A DNA stretch of 7,081 bases from Pseudolabrys sp. (GTDB lineage Bacteria > Pseudomonadota > Alphaproteobacteria > Rhizobiales > Xanthobacteraceae), in NCBI GenBank assembly GCA_019246455.1, contig JAFAQJ010000157.1, forward strand, positions 1 through 7,081. The letters are read 5' to 3'. Under the pieces are notes generated by a model. It was given only the letters and a program-made list of their open reading frames with translations. It was not told where the DNA came from and did no database searches. Both the position numbers and the translations under genes were made by a program. How positions within the stretch are numbered: the stretch's first letter is position 1; every line of letters starts with the position of its first letter. Shown in pieces: positions 6,663 to 7,081 of the stretch.

Positions 6663-6723
6663 TGAAGAAACATCAGTTTTGGCTGTTACCGTCGCGCCCG
6701 CGCACACTAGCACAAGAACGCGA

Positions 6724-7081
6724 TCAGCGCCGCCGCAACCGTCCGGCCAGCCAAATGACGTAAACGCCCGCCAAACCGAGCGCCAGTCCAAACCAGGTGA
6801 GCGCGTATTGCAGGTGGTTGTTCGGCAGCATCAACGCGAGCTTGCCAACGCGCGGCAGCCCGCCGGCCGGCTGCGGCTCTTCCTGGTCGACATAGAACGG
6901 CGCAACCGGACCCCAATCTTTCGCGCGCGCCATCAAACGCTGGTCGCGCAGGTACCAGATGTTGTTGTTGGGTTCGTCGCCCGGCGTGAACAAGCCGCGT
7001 TCCTCAGGCCAACGCAGGACGCCGGTGATATCGACAAGCCCAGTCAGCGCGCCCTCTGGGCGCGTTACCGGATCCTTGTGA
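6724..7081 (-). CDS. SURF1-family cytochrome c oxidase assembly protein, 3' part
   Basis: The window holds the C-terminal 119 or so residues; the frame is open to the window edge and the N-terminal half lies beyond it. SURF1 is an inner-membrane protein with two transmembrane helices that helps insert heme a into subunit I of aa3 cytochrome c oxidase. Visible family features are RPEGALTGLVDITGVLRWPE in the central domain, a FTPGDEPNNNIWYLRD segment, FYVDQEEP with GGLPR shortly after, and the near-diagnostic PNNHLQYALTWFGLAL followed by the second transmembrane helix and a short basic tail (RLRRR). TGA is at 6726-6724. In many alphaproteobacteria this gene closes the ctaC-ctaD-ctaB-ctaG-ctaE oxidase cluster, which is therefore expected just past the right edge. 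A shorter start inside this segment is only a fragment, since homology continues upstream. Confidence 0.95.
   Translation of the reverse strand, partial: HKDPVTRPEGALTGLVDITGVLRWPEERGLFTPGDEPNNNIWYLRDQRLMARAKDWGPVAPFYVDQEEPQPAGGLPRVGKLALMLPNNHLQYALTWFGLALGLAGVYVIWLAGRLRRR

Noticed and set aside
6663..6791. Upstream extension of threonine synthase, which might look like a targeting peptide
   Set aside because: It runs into the SURF1 coding region and matches nothing; MRYVSTRGE at 6662 is the standard start.

Overview
This window looks like a chromosomal segment of an alphaproteobacterium of the order Hyphomicrobiales (Rhizobiales), probably close to the Bradyrhizobium/Nitrobacteraceae or Xanthobacteraceae groups. 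This rests on three things: an F0 ATP synthase operon with separate b' and b genes and no F1 genes following it, alphaproteobacterial-type subunit sequences, and a SURF1 - threonine synthase - M16 peptidase - GNAT gene order that I recall from Rhizobiales. The DNA is GC-rich throughout. There is no RNA gene, insertion sequence, CRISPR array, prophage or obvious foreign island.

Left, plus strand (1-1818): the end of atpB (subunit a), then atpE (subunit c), atpF' (b') and atpF (b). Together they form the membrane proton channel, rotor ring and peripheral stalk of ATP synthase. They are closely spaced, each has a purine-rich ribosome site, and the b gene starts at GTG. A 155-base gap (1819-1973) follows, then a plus-strand HAD-superfamily hydrolase gene (1974-2654) whose motif I reads D-C-N-G instead of D-x-D-G.

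Right, minus strand (7081 down to 2655): the end of SURF1 (cytochrome c oxidase assembly), thrC (threonine synthase), an M16 zinc peptidase whose start overlaps the thrC stop by four bases, a RimJ/RimL-type N-acetyltransferase, and a predicted lipoprotein of unknown function with its own candidate promoter. SURF1 probably marks the end of an aa3 oxidase operon just outside the window. The minus-strand lipoprotein gene and the plus-strand HAD gene meet end to end with no base between their stop codons.

Most of the window is conserved housekeeping sequence. I did not find a convincing new biological system. The points most worth a second look are the altered catalytic motif of the HAD protein, the zero-gap convergent junction, and the uncharacterised lipoprotein.
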